Source of the DNA: Arthrobacter humicola
Lineage (GTDB): Bacteria > Actinomycetota > Actinomycetes > Actinomycetales > Micrococcaceae
NCBI RefSeq assembly: GCF_022803015.1
Contig: NZ_JAFKON010000007.1
Location: 1 to 64,000 of the forward strand
Direction of reading: 5' to 3'
DNA: 64,000 nt
Positions 9,690 to 18,600 of the stretch are shown here, one piece after another. The position numbers and the translations under genes are program-made. How positions within the stretch are numbered: the stretch's first letter is position 1; the number at the start of each line of letters is the position of its first letter. The notes beneath the pieces are model-generated. The model was not told the DNA's origin, searched no databases, and worked only from the letters and a program-made list of their open reading frames with translations.

Positions 9690-10625
9690 CTAGGACTTCG
9701 GAACGGTGACGGCCTTGGAGCCCGGGGACCACGTGGCCGGGGTCTCGCGGTCCGGGTACCATTCCTTGGTCAACTTGGACCAGGTGCCGTCAGCAATCAC
9801 GGCGTCGAGGCCGGAGTTCAGCGCGTCAATGAGCGGCTGGTTTTCCTTGTTCACGGCGTACGCGGTGAAGTTCTGGGTGTTCACAACCGACTCGGCAATG
9901 ACCGTGCCGTCGCCTTCCTTGACCTGGCCGGTGGCCTGCTGGGACGGAGCGACCCAGGCGTCAACCTGACCGTTCTTCAAGTTGGCGTAGGCGGTGTTGT
10001 AGTCCTCGAAGCGGACGGGTTCGATCTGGAGGGTGTTGGTGACGTAGTCATCCTGCACCGTGCCCTGGACCACGGCGATGCGGGTGTCCTTGGTCAGGTC
10101 CTTGAACCCCTTGATGTTGGAGTCCTTCTTGGCGACGACGGCCATGTAGCCGAAGTCGTAACCGTTCGTGAAGCCGACGGTCTTACGGCGCGCGTCGGTG
10201 GTGGAGATCGAGGAGGACCCGAGGTCGAACTGCTTATTCTGGACCTGGGCGAGCAGCGAGGCGAAGCCGGTCGCCTTGAACTCCACCTTGAGGCCCAGCT
10301 TGTCCGCAATGGCGCGCAGGAGCTCGTTGTCGTAGCCGGTGAACTTGCCCGACTTATCGATGTAGATGTTCGGCGGGGCGTCCGAAAGGGTGCCCACAGT
10401 CAGGGTTCCCTCGCTGATCAGGCCGAGCTTGGACTTGTCAATCTTGTCCAGGGGAGTGACGTCCTTGGTGGTGTACTTGTCCAAGGACTTCTGGTCGCTG
10501 CCCTGGAGGGCATCCGTCGGTGACGCCGTTGACTGGGCCGAACCGCCGCCGCAGGCTGCAAGGGAAACCGCCACGGCGATGGCCACGGGAACGGTGGTCA
10601 GCCACTTCAAGGCTTTGCTTTTCAT
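9690..10625 (-). CDS. Amino-acid ABC transporter substrate-binding lipoprotein
   Basis: A family-3 extracellular solute-binding protein. The signal sequence ends in the lipobox LAAC with Cys25 as the lipidated residue, followed by a flexible Gly/Ser/Thr-rich stretch. The two lobes start near GTLTVGTLSDAPPNIYID and contain FDLGSSSISTTDARR, typical of polar amino-acid binders. GTG at 10628 directly precedes ATG 10625. The ATG is chosen because GAAAG lies ten bases upstream; either start gives the same mature protein. It is the first gene of the transporter operon, with its promoter somewhere in the 400-base region beyond 10628. Confidence 0.93.
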   Translation of the reverse strand: MKSKALKWLTTVPVAIAVAVSLAACGGGSAQSTASPTDALQGSDQKSLDKYTTKDVTPLDKIDKSKLGLISEGTLTVGTLSDAPPNIYIDKSGKFTGYDNELLRAIADKLGLKVEFKATGFASLLAQVQNKQFDLGSSSISTTDARRKTVGFTNGYDFGYMAVVAKKDSNIKGFKDLTKDTRIAVVQGTVQDDYVTNTLQIEPVRFEDYNTAYANLKNGQVDAWVAPSQQATGQVKEGDGTVIAESVVNTQNFTAYAVNKENQPLIDALNSGLDAVIADGTWSKLTKEWYPDRETPATWSPGSKAVTVPKS

Positions 10626-10628
10626 CAC

Positions 10629-11041
10629 GCAATCACTTTCGTCTGAAATTCAGTGGGTCGCGGGAGGCTCATCGGGCCCCCGGCCCCCGGCCGCTGGCTT
10701 GGGCGCCGGGTGGAGCAGACACGCCGCGAAAGATAATTGTGTCATCCGACGTGGACGCCCATTCAATCCGAACAGATCAGAGCTGACGTGTGCGTTCTGC
10801 GAACTATCTTCAGGTTCATGTGTGATCGGCGGCGATCCTGATAGTGCTGGCGGGGTAGCGCGGAATCATCGGCGCCGGAGCAGGCGGCAAGTGGAAGCCC
10901 CGGGCGGTGTGACCTCCGTCGCAATCACTGGATTTGCGCGCAGCGGCGGACTAGTTAAGCCGTTCCGCCGGCGAACGTTTCGTTTTAAGAAGTGTTCCCG
11001 CGCCGGCGCCCAGGCGTCCGGAATCCCGCCGTTCCGAAATC
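10629..11041. other. Intergenic region, no gene recognised
   Basis: 413 bases between two minus-strand genes. It must contain the promoter of the amino-acid transporter operon on the minus strand. I see a locally A/T-rich patch (10728-10745) but no convincing -35/-10 pair, and no coding frame with recognisable similarity. There is no clear terminator for the exonuclease gene, which ends on the other side of its own start and is transcribed away towards 11042 from 11752. Confidence 0.5.
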
Positions 11042-11752
11042 CTAGAAGTCGCCCCGGCTGGCATCCTCGGGAGGCAGGACGGGCCAGTCGCCTTCGATCA
11101 CGGCGGCCGGCTTCGTCTTGCGCAGGTAGCTTTGGAAGTCCGCGGCCTGGGCAGAGGCCCATTCGACCTGGAGCTGGTGCAGGTTGCCCGCCGGCATCCT
11201 GAGCTTGGGGAATTTTCCGGCCATGGCATCGAGCATCCGAAGGGTTGCCAGGGCATCGGCAGCCGAGGTGTGCGCGTTGTCCAGATTGACGCCGTACTCC
11301 TCGCACAAGGCGGTGAGCGTGCGCTTGCCCTTGCGGTACCGGTCCACCTGTTTGTTCATGACGTACGGATCCAGCACGGGGAAGCGGCTCAACTGCGGGA
11401 CGCCGTAGCGGGCCGACTCGGCGGCGAGCACCGTGAAGTCGTAGCTGGCGTTGAAGGCGATGACCGGAACACCCGTGTCGAAGAGCTCCTGAAGCACGGC
11501 TGCGACCTCCCGCGTCACTTCCGCGGCGGGGCGGCCTTCGCTGCGGGCCTTCTCGGTGGTGACGCCGTGGATGTCGCTGGCCTCGGTGGGAATCTCAACG
11601 CCGGGGTCGGCGAGCCACTCGTGTTCCTGGACGATCCCGCCGTCGGAGTCCACCACGGTGATGGATGCTGTGACAATCCGCGCCGCGCGGGAGTTCCGCC
11701 CGGTCGTTTCGAGGTCGAAGGCTGCGCGGGGGAGGGTGTTCCAAGTGCTCAT
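11042..11752 (-). CDS. DnaQ-like 3'-5' exonuclease (DEDDh family)
   Basis: A 236-residue proofreading-type exonuclease related to the epsilon subunit of DNA polymerase III. All five DEDDh positions are present: Asp13 and Glu15 (FDLETTG), Asp105 (NASYDF), His161 and Asp166 (AHTSAADA). The last 70 residues are outside the nuclease core and unassigned. It could act in repair or RNA processing; the sequence does not decide this. It diverges from the alkyltransferase-like gene. A TACGGT box lies exactly six bases before the ATG with no ribosome-binding site, suggesting a leaderless mRNA. Confidence 0.88.
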   Translation of the reverse strand: MSTWNTLPRAAFDLETTGRNSRAARIVTASITVVDSDGGIVQEHEWLADPGVEIPTEASDIHGVTTEKARSEGRPAAEVTREVAAVLQELFDTGVPVIAFNASYDFTVLAAESARYGVPQLSRFPVLDPYVMNKQVDRYRKGKRTLTALCEEYGVNLDNAHTSAADALATLRMLDAMAGKFPKLRMPAGNLHQLQVEWASAQAADFQSYLRKTKPAAVIEGDWPVLPPEDASRGDF

Positions 11753-11758
11753 GCTTCA

Positions 11759-11764
11759 ACCGTA
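11759..11764 (-). promoter_or_regulatory. Leaderless -10 box of exonuclease gene
   Basis: TACGGT on the minus strand, six bases before ATG 11752. There is no Shine-Dalgarno sequence between them. No good -35 element is visible. Confidence 0.55.
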
Positions 11765-11837
11765 ACTGCTGCCACTGACAGTTCCTGACCGCCGTGCCCG
11801 TGTGCCGCCCGGGCACGGTTCCGGAGTCCGGAACGGC

Positions 11838-11843
11838 TAGGCT
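11838..11843 (+). promoter_or_regulatory. Leaderless -10 box of alkyltransferase-like gene
   Basis: TAGGCT, six bases before ATG 11850, with no Shine-Dalgarno sequence. It should drive the coupled alkyltransferase-like, adnA and adnB genes. Confidence 0.55.
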
Positions 11844-11849
11844 GGACCG

Positions 11850-12266
11850 ATGCGGACGGAGTATGTGGAGGCGGTTCTGGAGCTCGTGGCGTTGATCCCG
11901 GCCGGCACGGCGGTGGCCTATGGCGACGTTGCGGAACTCCTCGGCGCCGGCGGCCCGCGCCAGGTCGGATCGGTCATGAGCCACTATGGCAGCAGCGTGC
12001 CCTGGTGGCGCGTCCTGAAATCCAGCGGGGACGCCCCGCCCGGCCTGGAGCACGAGGCATTGGGCCTTTATCTGCAGGAGGGGACGCCGCTGCTGGGCCG
12101 CTACGAGGACTTCCGCCGGACCGGCGAGGGGCGCTGGCGTGTTGACCTGGCCTCCGGCCGGTGGGCGCCCACCGACGCCGATTTCGACCGGATCGATGCC
12201 ATCGCGGAGCGGCTCGAGCGGGAGTCGCATAAATTGTCGGTACCCGATGATGAAATGACTGTGTGA
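11850..12266 (+). CDS. Alkyltransferase-like protein (ATL, MGMT family without active cysteine)
   Basis: A 138-residue protein with the DNA-binding domain of O6-alkylguanine alkyltransferases. The active-site motif PCHR is replaced by PWWR (51-54), with Trp52 at the position of the alkyl-accepting cysteine. Such ATL proteins bind and flip O6-alkylguanine without repairing it and hand the lesion to nucleotide excision repair. The C-terminal 40 residues are extra to the minimal domain. It is the first gene of an operon with adnAB: its TGA overlaps the adnA GTG. The context agrees with a DNA-damage role. Confidence 0.88.
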   Translation: MRTEYVEAVLELVALIPAGTAVAYGDVAELLGAGGPRQVGSVMSHYGSSVPWWRVLKSSGDAPPGLEHEALGLYLQEGTPLLGRYEDFRRTGEGRWRVDLASGRWAPTDADFDRIDAIAERLERESHKLSVPDDEMTV

Positions 12267-15200
12267 GTACCCCCAGCCACCTCGAACCAAGCCTGCAGCG
12301 GTCCGGGTCCCGTCCCCTTCCCGGGGCGGGGCGCGCAACGGGAGCGGGGCTGCGCCTGTTGCCGCCCCGGACCCAGCACAGCGCGGTGCCGGTGCTGTCA
12401 CCGGACCAGCTCGCCGCCGTCGAGGTCCCGCCCGGCTCCGGCCCCGTCCTGGTGCCCGGCGCGCCCGGCACCGGCAAGTCGACGGTCCTTGTCGAGGCTG
12501 CCGTCCGCCGCACCCTGCGCGATGGCCTGGATCCGGAGCGGATGCTCATCCTGGCTCCCGGGCGGCTCGCCGCGGATACGCTCCGCGACCGGTTCACGGC
12601 CCGCCTGGACCGGAGCCTGAGCACGACGCCGGCACGGACCTGGGCGTCATATGCCTTCGATCTGATCCGCCGTGCCAAGGCCGAAGGCCTCCTGCCGCTT
12701 CCGCGCCAACCGAAGCTGCTCTCCGGCCCGGAACAGGACCTGATCATCAAGGAACTGCTGGAGGGCCATGCGCTGCCCGGCCTCGAGCTGCCCTGGCCCG
12801 AGGACCTGGGCGCCGCCCTGCAGACCCGCGGTTTCCGGCAGGAAGTGCGCCAGCTCTTTGACCGGATCATCGAATCCGGGCGGACCGCCGAGGACCTTGT
12901 AGCCTTGGCCAGGCAGTGCAACCGGCCGGACTGGATTCCGGCGGCCGCCCTGTACTCCGAGTACCGTGATGTCCTGGACCTCCGCATGCCCGAGGCCTTC
13001 GACCCCGCCGGCATCATCACTGCCGCGCGCCAGATCTTCCAGGACTCACCCGATTTCCTCGCCGCCGAACGCGACCGCCTGCAGCTGATTCTCGTGGATG
13101 ACATCCAGGAGGCGAACCCGGCGGTCTTCGAATTGCTCGCCGACATCGCCGCCGGCAAGGATGCCATCATCACCGCCTCGCCGGACACCGTGGTTCAGGG
13201 CTTCCGCGGGGCACGCCCCGATCTCGTGGCGGAGCTTCCCGGCCTCCTGGCCCCTGACGGGACGATCCTGGAACGACCCCTGTGGACGGCGCATCGGCAG
13301 GACCCGGCCGTGGCAGAGGCATGGCTGTCAGTGGCCGGGCGCATCTCCCGCAGGTCCGGAGGGCAGTCCGCCCGCCGGCTTGAACAGCCCGGACCAGTGC
13401 CGGCGCCGGACGGGCGACCAGTCCCGACACCGGACAGAGCCGCCGGCGCCCGCGCGGGGACGGTCGAGGCCCACCTGTTGCCGTCCCCGGTCCACGAGCT
13501 GCGGTATGTGGCCCAGCGGATCCTCGAAGCCCAGCTGAACGACGCCCGGGAACTCGGGGACATCGCCGTGATCGTGCGCAACGGCGGCCAGCTCAGCCAG
13601 TTGCAGCGGTACCTGGCCGGCCAGGGGATCCCGGTCCGGATCCCCGTCGCCGAATCCGCAGTCCGGGACGAGGTCGCGGTCCGTCCGCTGCTCGATGCCT
13701 ATGCGGTGGCCCTGGACCCTGCCGTGCTCACACCCGAGTCAGCGGTGTCCTTGCTGACGTCCCGGATAGGCGGCGCCACCGCGATTGAACTGCGGAGGCT
13801 GCGGCAGTCGCTGCGCCGGGAGGAACTCCTGGGCGGCGGCGGACGCACCAGCGACGCGCTCCTGGTCGAAGCCCTGCTGGAGCCGGGAGCGCTCGCAACG
13901 CTGGGCATCGAGGGTCACTCGGCCCGCCGGATTGCCCGGATGATCGCAGCGGGCCGGGACGCCGCCGGTGCCCCCGGAGGCAACGCCGAGACGGTACTCT
14001 GGGCGCTCTGGCATTCCACCGGCCTGGCCTCGCGCTGGACCGACGCCGCCCTCGCCGGAGGATCAGCCGGTGCCCGGGCCGACCGTGACCTTGATGCCAT
14101 GATGGCGCTGTTCCATACCGCGGAACGCTTTGTGGACCAGCTGCCCGGTTCCGGCCCGGAGCAGTTCCTTGAATACCTGCTCAGCCAGGAACTTCCCATG
14201 GATACCCTGGCCGCCCGGGCGCAGCTGGAAGACGCGGTGGAGCTCATGACCCCTGCCAGCGCGGCCGGCCGCGAATGGCCGGTGGTAATTGTGCCCGGAC
14301 TTCAGGAAGGCGTGTGGCCCAACACCCGGTTGCGCGGCGAGCTGCTCGGCAGCACGTTGTTCGCCGACGCCGTCGAGCACGGCGTGGAGTATGCCCTGCG
14401 ACTGGATCCGCAGAGCCGGCTGCGCGAAATACGCTATGACGAGCTCCGGAGCTTTTCCACGGCAGTGTCCCGCGCCCGGGAGGTGCTGATCTGCACGGCG
14501 GTGTCCTCGGAGGACGAGCAGCCGTCCTCGTTCCTGGACTATGTGGCGCCGTTGCGGCCCGGGCAGGACCGCCGGGGCTTTACCCCGGTCGAGCGTCCGC
14601 TGACCCTCCGGGCGCTGGTCGCGGAACTGCGGCAGTACGCCCAGCTCGACCCGAGGGCGGCCGAATCGGCGGAAGCCGCTGCCGTGCTGGGGGGCCTGGC
14701 CACGGCCCAGCCGCCGGTTCCGGGCGCGCACCCCGCGAGCTGGTGGGGGCTGGCGGAGTTGTCCTCGGAGGAGGCGGTGGTTCCGCCGGGCGGTACCGTG
14801 TTCGTGTCGCCCTCGAAGGTCGAAACCGTGCAGAAATCTCCGCTGGACTGGTTTGTCCAAGCCGCCGGCGGTGAAGCCGCAACCGATTTTGCCCGCAGCC
14901 TCGGAACGCTGGTCCACGCCATTGCGCAGGACCTCCCGGACGCCTCGGGAAGCGAATATGTCGCCGAACTCGTCCGGCGCTGGCCCACGCTGGGGATGAA
15001 GGACAACTGGGAAGGCAAACTGGACTTCCAGCGAGCCGAGTCCATGGTCCGCAAGCTCGCCCAGTATGTCCTCGTGATGCGCAGCGAGGGCCGAAGCCTG
15101 ATCGGCGTCGAACAGGACTTTGAGGTGAAGCTGCCGGACGTTCCGGCGGAGGCCGCTTCCACACAGGCCGGATCCGATCCCGGCGACGGCGGAAGCACCG

Positions 15201-15646
15201 GTCCGGCGCGGCCCGCCGTGCTCAGGGGTCAGGTCGACCGGCTCGAGATCGACGCCGAGGGCAGGCTGGTGATCATCGACCTCAAGACCGGCAAACGCCA
15301 GCCCGGCAAAGCGGATCTGGACCGGCACCCGCAGCTGGGCGCCTATCAGGCCGCCGTGCTGGCCGGCGGCTTCGCGGGTCCCGACGACGGTCCGCCGCCG
15401 CTGCCGGGCGGCGCCGTCCTGGCCCAGCTGGGCACCACCACCAAGAGCCCCGGCATCCAGGCCCAGGCACCGCTGGATCCGCAGGACAACTGGGCACTGG
15501 AGATGGTCGGCGACGCCGCCCGCGTAATGTCCGGGAGCGTTTTCCAGGCCCGCCACGATCCGTCCAAGGGAGGCCACGGCGGCCACGGCTGCCGGCTCCC
15601 TGAAGTGTGCCCGCTGTGCGTGCGGGGAAAGCAGGTTACTGAATGA
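12263..15646 (+). CDS. adnA: ATP-dependent helicase-nuclease AdnA
   Basis: One subunit of the actinobacterial AdnAB motor-nuclease that resects double-strand breaks for recombination, the functional counterpart of RecBCD and AddAB. Its 1127 residues hold an N-terminal UvrD-like motor with Walker A GAPGTGKS (66-73) and a motif II that reads VDDIQEA, not the usual DEXQ form. A C-terminal RecB-type nuclease has Asp1006 and Lys1008 in the DLKTGK motif. In mycobacteria the AdnA motor is the weaker one, which fits the altered motif II. The tail has three cysteines (1110, 1116, 1119). The start is GTG, overlapping the upstream stop. A low-complexity Pro/Ala stretch lies near residues 375-395. Confidence 0.92.
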   Translation: MSTPSHLEPSLQRSGSRPLPGAGRATGAGLRLLPPRTQHSAVPVLSPDQLAAVEVPPGSGPVLVPGAPGTGKSTVLVEAAVRRTLRDGLDPERMLILAPGRLAADTLRDRFTARLDRSLSTTPARTWASYAFDLIRRAKAEGLLPLPRQPKLLSGPEQDLIIKELLEGHALPGLELPWPEDLGAALQTRGFRQEVRQLFDRIIESGRTAEDLVALARQCNRPDWIPAAALYSEYRDVLDLRMPEAFDPAGIITAARQIFQDSPDFLAAERDRLQLILVDDIQEANPAVFELLADIAAGKDAIITASPDTVVQGFRGARPDLVAELPGLLAPDGTILERPLWTAHRQDPAVAEAWLSVAGRISRRSGGQSARRLEQPGPVPAPDGRPVPTPDRAAGARAGTVEAHLLPSPVHELRYVAQRILEAQLNDARELGDIAVIVRNGGQLSQLQRYLAGQGIPVRIPVAESAVRDEVAVRPLLDAYAVALDPAVLTPESAVSLLTSRIGGATAIELRRLRQSLRREELLGGGGRTSDALLVEALLEPGALATLGIEGHSARRIARMIAAGRDAAGAPGGNAETVLWALWHSTGLASRWTDAALAGGSAGARADRDLDAMMALFHTAERFVDQLPGSGPEQFLEYLLSQELPMDTLAARAQLEDAVELMTPASAAGREWPVVIVPGLQEGVWPNTRLRGELLGSTLFADAVEHGVEYALRLDPQSRLREIRYDELRSFSTAVSRAREVLICTAVSSEDEQPSSFLDYVAPLRPGQDRRGFTPVERPLTLRALVAELRQYAQLDPRAAESAEAAAVLGGLATAQPPVPGAHPASWWGLAELSSEEAVVPPGGTVFVSPSKVETVQKSPLDWFVQAAGGEAATDFARSLGTLVHAIAQDLPDASGSEYVAELVRRWPTLGMKDNWEGKLDFQRAESMVRKLAQYVLVMRSEGRSLIGVEQDFEVKLPDVPAEAASTQAGSDPGDGGSTGPARPAVLRGQVDRLEIDAEGRLVIIDLKTGKRQPGKADLDRHPQLGAYQAAVLAGGFAGPDDGPPPLPGGAVLAQLGTTTKSPGIQAQAPLDPQDNWALEMVGDAARVMSGSVFQARHDPSKGGHGGHGCRLPEVCPLCVRGKQVTE

Positions 15647-18600
15647 GCCCCGAGGCGCCGGCAAGCGGCCCGACCGACCCGCATCCGGCACCGGCTCCCC
15701 TTCCCGCGCCCCTTCCCGAGCCACGGTTCAGCCCGGAAGAGCTGTCGGCACTGCTGGGGGAGGGGAACAGCCCCACGGCCGAACAGTCCCTGATCATTTC
15801 CTCGCCCCTCACGCCGCGGCTCGTGATCGCCGGGGCGGGGTCGGGGAAGACCGCAACCATGGCGGACCGGGTGGTGTGGCTCGTCGCCAACGGCTGGGTC
15901 CGGCCGGAGGAAGTCCTCGGCGTCACCTTCACCCGCAAGGCCGCCGGTGAACTCGCCTCGCGGATCCGGGCCAAGCTGGCCGCCCTGGCGCGCATCGCGG
16001 CGGCCGACACCGGGAACACGCTCTTCCCTGCCGGGCTGCTGAGCGCGGATGCGCTTGAACCCAAGGTCTCCACCTACCACTCGTATGCGAGCGGCATTGT
16101 GTCCGACTACGGTCTCCGCCTCGGTGTCGAACGCGACGTCGTGCTGCTCGGCGGCGCCCAGTCGTTCCAGCTCGCCAGCGAGGTGGTGGAAGCCTTTGAC
16201 GGGGACTACGAACACTTCCGGTCCGCCAAATCGACGCTCGTCAAGGCCGTGATCCAGCTGGCGGGAGAGTGCTCCGAGCATTTGCAGGACCCGACCCAGG
16301 TCCGTGGCTGGCTCTTGGAGCGGGTCGCCGAGTTCGAGTCGCTCCCGTATGTCGCAGAAGCCAAGAAGAACCCCACCCAGGCTGCGGGCGAGCTCAGCGC
16401 GATGCTTCGCACGCGGGCCAGCGTCGCGGACATGGTGGGCCGCTATTCCGAGGCGAAGCGCGCCCGCGGCGCCCTGGACTTCGGTGACCTGGTGGCCCTG
16501 GCGGCGCGGGTGGCCAGTGAGATTCCGGTCGCCGCCCAAACGGAGCGCCAGCGTTACAAGGTGGTGCTGCTCGATGAGTTCCAGGACACCTCGCACGCCC
16601 AGTTGGTGCTGTTCTCCCGGCTCTTCGGCGACGGCCATGCGGTTACCGCGGTGGGGGACCCGAACCAGTCCATCTACGGATTCCGGGGAGCGTCCGCCGG
16701 GCAACTCTTCCATTTCGTCCGCGAATTCCCGATCCTCGTCAGCGGCGAAGGCACCGACACCCCCCACGGCGGCGAGGGGGGCCGGGGCAGCGGGCAGGCC
16801 CGGCGCTTTGCCGTGGCGCCCACCTCCTACTTGACTACAGCGTGGCGCAACGGACGCAACATCCTGGCCACGGCCAACCTCATTTCGGCGCCGCTGAGCA
16901 AGGCGGCGGCGAACCTCGGGGCCGCCGGGGCCCGGGAAAGCGCCGACGCCGTCGAGGTCCCGCCACTGCAGCCCAGCCCGGCCGCGGTGGACGGCAGGGT
17001 GGTGATGGGACGGTTCGCCACGGACGAATCCGAGGCTGCGGCGATCGCCGGCGATGTGCTGAAATTTCGCGTAACGGACTTCGACGCCGCGCACTCCGCC
17101 GACCCGGTTCCGCCGGCCATGGCTGTCCTGTGCCGGCGCCGGGCACAGATGGAATGCATTCGCCGCGAGTTCGAAGTCCGGGGCATTCCCTATGAAATCG
17201 TTGGGCTCGGCGGGCTGTTGGACACGCCGGAAATCATCGATCTTGTCGCTACGCTCCGGGTTTTGGCCGACCCGGGCCGCTCGGACTCCCTCATGCGCCT
17301 GCTGGCCGGCGCGCGGTGGCGGATCGGCCCGGCGGACCTGATGGCCCTGCGGGACTGGTCAAGTTTCCTGGCCCGCCGTCGGGGCCACCCCGGCGGCCTG
17401 GACGCCGGCGACGCCGGACAGGGTGCCGGAGACGCCGGGGGTGCCGTAGACGATACTGACGACGCAGTGATTGAAGGCGACATCACGGACGCCGCCAGCC
17501 TGGTCGAGGCCCTGGACTGGCTGCCCCGCGACGGCTGGACCTCGGCGCACGGACGCAGACTGAGCCAGGAGGCCCGGGACCGTCTGCAGCGGCTCTCGGA
17601 CGAGCTCCGGCAGTTGCGCAGCTACATGGGGGACGACCTCACCACTTTGCTCGGCGAGGTCGAACGGGCGATGCTCCTGGACATCGAAGTTGCGGCGCGG
17701 CCGGGGATCAGTATCCATCAGGCCCGCCGCAATCTGGACGCCTTCCAGGACGCGGCGGCCGGGTTCCTGCACACCTCGCAGCGGGTCGACGTCCTGGCGT
17801 TCCTTGCATGGCTGGAAGCCGCGGCGGCCGAGGAAAACGGTCTGGATGCCGCAGCGCCGGAGGTGAACCACGAGGCCGTCCAGCTGCTGACCGTGCATGC
17901 CTCCAAGGGGCTGGAATGGGACGTCGTGTTCGTTCCCGGGCTCAATTCCGGGGCGTTCCCCAGCAGCCGTGACTCGCGGTGGAGCAGCGGCAGTGCGGCA
18001 CTGCCGTGGCCGTTGCGCGGCGATCGCACCGATTTGCCCCAATGGGACCTGGACCAGCCGGACCAAAAAGGCTGGCTCGACGCCGAGAAGGAGTTCAAGT
18101 CTGCCGTCCAGGCGCACGGCGAGGCCGAGGAACGGCGCCTGGCCTACGTGGCGTACACCCGTGCCAAACACGTGCTCTGGCTATCGAGTGCGGCGTGGGT
18201 GGGGTCCCGGGCGGGTTTGGCGGAGATGTCTCCCTTCCTTGCCGGGCTCGAGGGCCTCACCGCCAACGGCTCGGCCGAAATCCATCCGCTGTCCGTCACC
18301 GAGGACGCGCTGCCGGCCGAAAGCCCCCTGACCTCTGAACTCGAAGTCGCCGCCTGGCCCTATGATCCGCTGGAGGGCCCGCATGACCCCCGGACGGGAA
18401 AACGGCTGCGGCTTGTCCCGGGCCGGCGGGCGGCCATGGAATCCGCAGCGGCCCGCGTCCTGCGGGCAATGGACGCCGGCCCGGATGGCGCGGAGGCCGG
18501 AAAACGTCCCGTCCTGCGCGGTCCTGCCGCCGGGTGGGCGCAGGAGGCGGCCACTTTGCTGGAACGCCGGTCCCGGCGTTCGGTGGTACAGGATGTGCAT

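Noticed and set aside
10629-11041. Possible small gene or riboswitch upstream of the amino-acid transporter
   Set aside because: Open frames here have no start context or recognisable similarity, and no known riboswitch core is visible.
14063-15724. 553-codon minus-strand frame over adnA
   Set aside because: Shadow frame caused by third-position GC bias; the helicase-nuclease motifs are on the plus strand.
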